Shown one piece after another: positions 5,496 through 8,981 of a stretch of 8,981 bases of DNA (position 1 is the first letter of the stretch; each line of letters begins with the position of its first letter). A program made the translations under genes and the position numbers. The stretch comes from an uncultured Alcaligenaceae bacterium (GTDB lineage Bacteria > Pseudomonadota > Gammaproteobacteria > Burkholderiales > Burkholderiaceae_B): NCBI GenBank assembly GCA_937897265.1, contig CALCPT010000678.1:1-8981 (forward strand), written 5' to 3'. The notes under the pieces were generated by a model. It made no database searches. It was not told the DNA's origin and was given only the letters and a program-made list of their open reading frames with translations.

Positions 5496-6464
5496 ATGAA
5501 ACGACTGTTAATGTCCCGCCTTTTTGCCACAATCGCACTTAGCATCACCTGTGCGTGCGTCAGCGCTCAAACTTGGCCTTCAAAAAATATTCGTATCGTG
5601 CTGCAGTTTTCGCCGGGCGGTGCGACTGACGTCGTGGCAAGAATTTTGGCACAGCACCTCACAACTTCGCTTGGACAAACGGTTATCGTCGAAAATAAGC
5701 CTGGCGCCGATGGACAGATTGCAGCTGAATTTGTGATGCGCTCCGAACCTGATGGTCACACGTTTTTCATGGCGTCAAATACGCCCATGATGCAGGTGCC
5801 GTTACTGAAAAAGAACCCGCCTTACGACCCGCTCACAAGTTTCACTCCGGTGACGCTAGTTGGTCATTACATTTACGTCATGGTCGCAAACTCGAAACTG
5901 CCATATAAAACATACACAGAGTTAGTCGCCTATGGCAAAGCCAACCCTGGCAAGCTCAACTTCGGCAGCCACAGCGGTGTGACGCAATTAATGTTTAGCC
6001 GTATGTCTAAACAAAACGGTCTGCAAATGAACTTAATCCCTTACAAGGGAGAAGCCCCAAACGTCAATGATTTGTTAGGTGGACACGTGCAGTTCAACCT
6101 GGTCTCGACGATCAGTACCCTGCAGCACATTAACGACGGCAAGCTCACACCAATCGCTGTGATGCTGAATAAACGACTTTCGCTTTTGCCAGAGGTGCCT
6201 ACCTTTGCTGAGGCGGGGCTGCCAGCTTTGGGCGCTGAAAGTTGGGCTGCGCTCTTTGGCCCCGCCAAACTACCGCCACAGATCGCTACCCGGATGAGCG
6301 ACGCAGTCCGCGCTGCCATCGCAGACCCCGACGTACGCGCCCGCATCGAACGCCAGGGGTTTGATCTTGCAGGCACAACGCCTGCAGAACTTGGTACCTA
6401 CATGGTGACGCAGCTCAAAGACTGGAAACAAGCGTTTGACGATGTGGGATTAAAGCCCGAGTAA
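5496..6464 (+). CDS. TctC/Bug-family tripartite tricarboxylate transporter substrate-binding protein (tandem copy 2)
   Basis: A full-length 322-residue Bug protein. I chose ATG 5496 (MKRLLMSRLF...) because GAAAGG at 5483-5488 lies 7 nt before it and the basic-hydrophobic start makes a proper signal peptide cleaved after Val-Ser-Ala; the TTG at 5475 is in frame but has no such support. It is the close paralogue of the preceding gene: over the 66-residue stretch from ENKPGADG to the YIYV-V strand I count only 9 differences. It shares the unusual SNTPMMQVPLLKKNPPYDP loop and SGVTQLM pocket segment. The C-terminal half differs more (for example LVSTISTLQHINDGK against FATPASSQSHVKEGK), so the copies are not a very recent duplication and may bind related but different ligands. 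It probably shares a transcript with copy 1. No membrane component is nearby. Confidence 0.92.
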   Translation: MKRLLMSRLFATIALSITCACVSAQTWPSKNIRIVLQFSPGGATDVVARILAQHLTTSLGQTVIVENKPGADGQIAAEFVMRSEPDGHTFFMASNTPMMQVPLLKKNPPYDPLTSFTPVTLVGHYIYVMVANSKLPYKTYTELVAYGKANPGKLNFGSHSGVTQLMFSRMSKQNGLQMNLIPYKGEAPNVNDLLGGHVQFNLVSTISTLQHINDGKLTPIAVMLNKRLSLLPEVPTFAEAGLPALGAESWAALFGPAKLPPQIATRMSDAVRAAIADPDVRARIERQGFDLAGTTPAELGTYMVTQLKDWKQAFDDVGLKPE

Positions 6465-6512
6465 CCGCCACCACCTCTCCACTCGTATAGGCTAAGTTCG
6501 TCGTACGACCGA

Positions 6513-7268
6513 TCAAACCGTGTAAGTCGCACCGCCGTCAACAGGGATGATCGCGCCCGTCACGTGCCGAGACTGATCCGACAGCAGCCAAAGCGTTGCC
6601 TCAGCAACATCTTCAGGGGTCCCAGGTCGATTAAACGTCTGCGCGCTTCGATCCGACATAGAGCCAGTTGATTTCATCATCTGATCCAAACGATCCGAAG
6701 CGATGGGGCCGGGGGCCACGGTATTGACACGAATGCCGAAGGGCAAGAAGGCATCGGCGACACCCTTGTCCAGCAAATTCACCGCAGCATTCGCACAGCC
6801 GCCGGGTAGGTGCGTCGCCGTAGGTTGCTTGCCACCGCGACCCGACATGTTCACAATCACGCCCCGCTTGCGTTCTGACATCGCGGGCAAAACGGCTCGC
6901 ATCGTGCGCACGTAGCCCAGCAATTTTGAATTCAAGACGTCCATCCAAACATCATCATCAAGATTCATCAGCGGACCAAAATCCGAAATTGAAGTTGAGT
7001 TCACCAGACCATCAATCTGGCCATGTTGGGCCAAAATCGTTTGTGCAGCCTCGTCAACATTTTTACGACTCTTGATGTCGAGCGGCAGGGCTTGTGCTCG
7101 CCCACTCGCCGCAACAATTTCTGTTTTTAAAGCCTCTAGCTTGTCAACGGAACGAGCCGAAACCACCACGACGGCACCCTCACCCGCCACACGGCGGGCG
7201 ATCGCAGCGCCAATCGCCCCGGAAGCACCAACTACCCAAATCACTCTGTCTTCTAACAGTTTTGTCAT
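6513..7268 (-). CDS. SDR-family protein lacking both the catalytic Tyr and Lys
   Basis: A 251-residue SDR-fold protein (numbering below counts from the GTG one codon upstream). The Rossmann motif GASGAIG (15-21) is intact, Arg40 after SA suggests NADP(H), and D65 (LDI) sits in the usual cofactor-contacting position. Ser143 (NMSG) is present, but the segment that should read YxxxKAA reads G-G-C-A-N-A-A (157-163), so Tyr is Gly and Lys is Asn161. N91-S-T-S replaces NNAG. The C-terminus, GTPEDVAEATLWLLSD and TGAIIPVDGG, is typical. It may be a non-redox or altered-mechanism SDR, and similar HLPGG-x-ANAA SDRs exist to my recollection. ATG 7268 has AGGGG (plus 7275-7279) 6 nt upstream; the GTG at 7271 would sit too close. 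It converges with the Bug pair and diverges from the bicupin gene. Confidence 0.85.
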   Translation of the reverse strand: MTKLLEDRVIWVVGASGAIGAAIARRVAGEGAVVVVSARSVDKLEALKTEIVAASGRAQALPLDIKSRKNVDEAAQTILAQHGQIDGLVNSTSISDFGPLMNLDDDVWMDVLNSKLLGYVRTMRAVLPAMSERKRGVIVNMSGRGGKQPTATHLPGGCANAAVNLLDKGVADAFLPFGIRVNTVAPGPIASDRLDQMMKSTGSMSDRSAQTFNRPGTPEDVAEATLWLLSDQSRHVTGAIIPVDGGATYTV

Positions 7269-7284
7269 CACTCGCCCCTAGTTG

Positions 7285-7307
7285 TTATGGCGCTCATCGT
7301 GCCATAA
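7285..7307. promoter_or_regulatory. Inverted repeat in the SDR/cupin divergent promoter region, candidate operator
   Basis: TTATGGC at 7285-7291 and GCCATAA at 7301-7307 form a perfect 7-bp inverted repeat separated by 9 nt, in the 98-bp gap between divergent SDR and cupin genes. The centre-to-centre spacing (16 nt) suits a dimeric regulator. CATAAT at 7303-7308, a 5 of 6 match to a -10 box, overlaps its right arm. No regulator gene is in the window. Operator function is inferred. Confidence 0.35.
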
Positions 7308-7366
7308 TAAAGCATCATAAAGGCCTTAACCGCTTGCACACTCAGGCCCACACGGAGACTCGTACT

Positions 7367-8113
7367 ATGACCATGATCGGCTCTGTCACTGACGCATTCA
7401 ACAACCGCCGCGAGCGGCCAATCCGTTCGGCACCTGGCGTGAGCGGTGGGCATATTTTCAGGAGCGATTTGATCCCTGAAACAGGTGATGCTGAATCCGA
7501 CGCGCCAAACTGCAAACTGATCGAGCAGCAGCCGCACGGCGTGCTGCAATCACATTTTCACATCGTTGACCAGTTTCAAATCATGGTGGCAGGTGAAGGC
7601 CTGCTAGGCAAACATCACGTCGCTCCCTACACCGTGCATTTCGCTGCTAAGCACACAGGCTATGGCCCCATCACTGCGGGTGAGCAAGGCTTACATTACA
7701 TGGTGTTTAGATTAGGCAAAGACTCGGGCGCCGGATATCTGCCAGAACAGCGCGGGGATATGAAAGATCTGCCACGTCGCCATGTGATGGGCACTCCAGT
7801 AGGTTGCCTAAACGACACTCAGCGTACTGCCTTGCCAAGTACACTTGAGCATCAAGCTATTGCAATGCAAACCGATGGTTTGTTTGCAACGATATACCAG
7901 GCACCCGCGCACCAAAGCATTGTCGGGCCTGAGCCAACCTCTGGACGTGGGCAATTTATTTATATTGCTGCGGGCGCTGCTAAGCTTGACGGCCAAACGC
8001 ATGAAGCCGGTACGGCAATTTTTATCGCACCTACCGACCCAGCCGCCACCTTGACCACAGACCTCTCGGGCGCCGAGATTTTAGTCATGCAATTTCCAAG
8101 AGCAAACAGCTAG
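7367..8113 (+). CDS. Cupin-fold (bicupin-like) protein of unknown function
   Basis: A 248-residue protein. The frame stays open upstream to 7094 through the antisense of the SDR gene, but ATG 7367 is preceded by GGAGA at 7354-7358 (8 nt) and is the credible start. The N-terminal half has cupin-like features: His57, then His63-Phe-His65-x3-Gln69 in QSHFHIVDQFQIMVAGEG, then HHVAPYTVHF with His91, a possible metal site. After a linker, residues ~198-245 (GQFIYIAAGAAKLDGQTHEA, then GTAIFIAP and ILVMQFPR) form a second, metal-ligand-poor cupin-like barrel. No signal peptide is seen, so it is cytoplasmic. Cupins of this kind act as dioxygenases, isomerases or small-molecule sensors; nothing here decides which. 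Its divergence from an SDR gene, with a shared candidate operator, suggests a common pathway. Confidence 0.75.
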   Translation: MTMIGSVTDAFNNRRERPIRSAPGVSGGHIFRSDLIPETGDAESDAPNCKLIEQQPHGVLQSHFHIVDQFQIMVAGEGLLGKHHVAPYTVHFAAKHTGYGPITAGEQGLHYMVFRLGKDSGAGYLPEQRGDMKDLPRRHVMGTPVGCLNDTQRTALPSTLEHQAIAMQTDGLFATIYQAPAHQSIVGPEPTSGRGQFIYIAAGAAKLDGQTHEAGTAIFIAPTDPAATLTTDLSGAEILVMQFPRANS

Positions 8114-8288
8114 GTCGCGCGACCGTCATCTCAAGAAACGAGTGTGACGATACGCTTCTCACCCTTGCAGCCCGAGTGCAATTGTGACTCTTGCCGCCCG
8201 GGCGCACTGGAGCCTACCCGAAGTGAATGGAAGGGCTCGCTACAGGAGGGAGCGAAAGAGCTCGCGGCAGGTGAAGAGACCAAGTTCG
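8114..8288. other. Non-coding gap between convergent cupin and Bug genes, with degenerate repeats
   Basis: A perfect 12-bp palindrome GGTCGCGCGACC (8113-8124) begins at the last base of the cupin stop codon. Further on are two imperfect 17-nt direct repeats (8164-8180 and 8190-8206) and a pair of GCTCGC-x2-CAGG words about 25 nt apart (8235 and 8260). TCGCT/AGCGA could make a small hairpin near 8237-8254. No gene and no clear intrinsic terminator is seen. Confidence 0.4.
8164..8206. repeat. Imperfect direct repeat, two 17-nt copies
   Basis: CTTGCAGCCCGAGTGCA (8164-8180) and CTTGCCGCCCGGGCGCA (8190-8206) agree at 14 of 17 positions with a 26-nt period. They lie in the convergent intergenic space after the cupin gene. 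Possibly an old tandem duplication; function unknown. Confidence 0.4.
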
Positions 8289-8981
8289 TTATTGCGACAA
8301 CTGAAGATTAAACTCCTTGGCCACGCGTTGCCATTTTTCGATTTCGGCCCGTCTAAAGGTATCGAGCTCTTGCGGCGTCGACGCAATAATCTCGCCATTA
8401 AATTCACCGATACGCGCAATCACTGCAGGTTGTTTTAAAGCGCTGACAAAGGCTTGATTCAAGCGTGCGATGATTTCAGGAGGAGTCGCCGCGGGAGCAT
8501 AAACACCATTCCATTCATAACTTGCGTAACCTGGCACGCCCGCTTCAGCAATTGTGGGGGCGTCAGGATACACCGCCGTACGTTTGTCACTACCCACCGC
8601 AATGACACGAAGCTTGCCAGCACGCACGTGAGGCAGCGAAGTGCCAACCGTTGAGAACATCATCGTCACTTGACCGCCGAGCAGGTCGGTCAGTGCGGGC
8701 GCCTGGCCCTTGTACGGCACATGGACGATGTTGACGCCGGTTGCGGCCTTGAACACTTCACCGACGATGTGCGACGTGGTGCCGACACCACCCGAGCCGA
8801 AATTGAGTTCGCCGGGTTTTGCCTTCGCCAGCGCGATGAACTCCTGCACCGTGCGTGCCGCCACTGAAGGATTGATCACCATCATCGGCGCAGCAGTAGC
8901 CACTATGGAGACCGGCGCAAAATCCTTGAACGGCTCGAAACCGAGACGCTTGTACAAAAAGACATTGGTGACCATGGCACC
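8289..8981 (-). CDS. TctC/Bug-family solute-binding protein, 5'-truncated by the window edge
   Basis: The frame is open through the right edge (the last codons read Gly-Ala-Met-Val-Thr-Asn), so the ATG at 8975 is not a start. The 230 visible residues cover the C-terminal two thirds of a Bug periplasmic binding protein (about 320 aa); the signal peptide and first domain strands are outside. Visible marks: NVFLYKRLGFEPFKDFAPVS, the pocket segment FGSGGVGTTSHIVGEVF, VPYKGQAPALTDLLGGQVTMMF, then GYASYEWNGVYAPAATPPEI, and a C-terminal helix in TPQELDTFRRAEIEKWQRVA. It resembles the Bug part at 610-1467 more than the tandem pair, with a SxGxG-type pocket loop instead of SGVTQLM, so it probably binds a different ligand. 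It converges with the cupin gene. Confidence 0.92.
   Translation of the reverse strand, partial: GAMVTNVFLYKRLGFEPFKDFAPVSIVATAAPMMVINPSVAARTVQEFIALAKAKPGELNFGSGGVGTTSHIVGEVFKAATGVNIVHVPYKGQAPALTDLLGGQVTMMFSTVGTSLPHVRAGKLRVIAVGSDKRTAVYPDAPTIAEAGVPGYASYEWNGVYAPAATPPEIIARLNQAFVSALKQPAVIARIGEFNGEIIASTPQELDTFRRAEIEKWQRVAKEFNLQLSQ

Noticed and set aside
6500..6509. GTCGTACGAC palindrome between the Bug and SDR gene ends as a terminator
   Set aside because: It is a loop-less 10-bp palindrome with no T-run, so it cannot form an intrinsic terminator hairpin; regulatory meaning at a convergent end is doubtful.
7094..7366. N-terminal extension of the bicupin ORF
   Set aside because: It is antisense to the SDR gene, rich in Pro, His and Arg without a recognisable domain, and a proper ribosome binding site precedes ATG 7367.
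1..8981. tRNA, rRNA, CRISPR array, insertion sequence or defence island
   Set aside because: No cloverleaf, regularly spaced repeats, transposase or recognisable defence gene was seen on either strand.

Overview
The window is mostly a stretch of betaproteobacterial chromosome, probably Burkholderiales (Alcaligenaceae/Comamonadaceae-like). The reasons are moderate GC (about 50-55%), several orphan tripartite-tricarboxylate-transporter (TctC/'Bug') periplasmic binding proteins with no membrane partners, and typical SDR, GST and CMD-domain enzymes scattered between them. The first ~610 bases do not fit that picture. They are richer in GC (roughly 60-65% over most of their length), use actinobacterial-style codons, and carry a small acidic ORF plus a piece of an acyl-CoA dehydrogenase. 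That piece runs in frame into a Bug protein exactly where both families encode a Pro-Gly-Gly-Gly-Thr-Asp-Val peptide. I read this as a false join between two organisms (assembly or library chimera), not a real fusion gene.

Layout: 1-~610 is foreign, actinobacterial or actinophage-like DNA (small ORF at 80-340, GC-rich stem-loop, start of a second ORF at 424, FadE fragment ~472-630). From 610 to 1467 lies a Bug protein lacking its own N-terminus, followed by a stem-loop. 1692-2207 (+) is a ProXp-ala/PrdX-type prolyl-tRNA editing deacylase. It overlaps tail-to-tail with a minus-strand block of three genes: GST (4302-3694), an SDR 1 nt behind it (3692-2943), and a CMD/AhpD-like peroxidase-related protein (2799-2179). 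Diverging from the GST are two tandem, closely related Bug proteins (4430-5407 and 5496-6464). A second SDR (7268-6513, minus) converges on them and diverges from a bicupin protein (7367-8113, +). A fourth Bug protein (minus) runs off the right edge.

How the genes may work together: Bug proteins are secreted solute-binding proteins that usually capture small carboxylates. SDRs, a cupin and a GST next to them suggest uptake and breakdown of organic acids or aromatics, but the substrate cannot be read from sequence. Both SDRs lack the canonical YxxxK catalytic pair in full (Tyr to Phe in one; Tyr to Gly and Lys to Asn in the other), which is the most interesting protein-level feature. I found no convincing new multi-gene defence or mobile system, no RNA gene, no CRISPR array and no insertion sequence.
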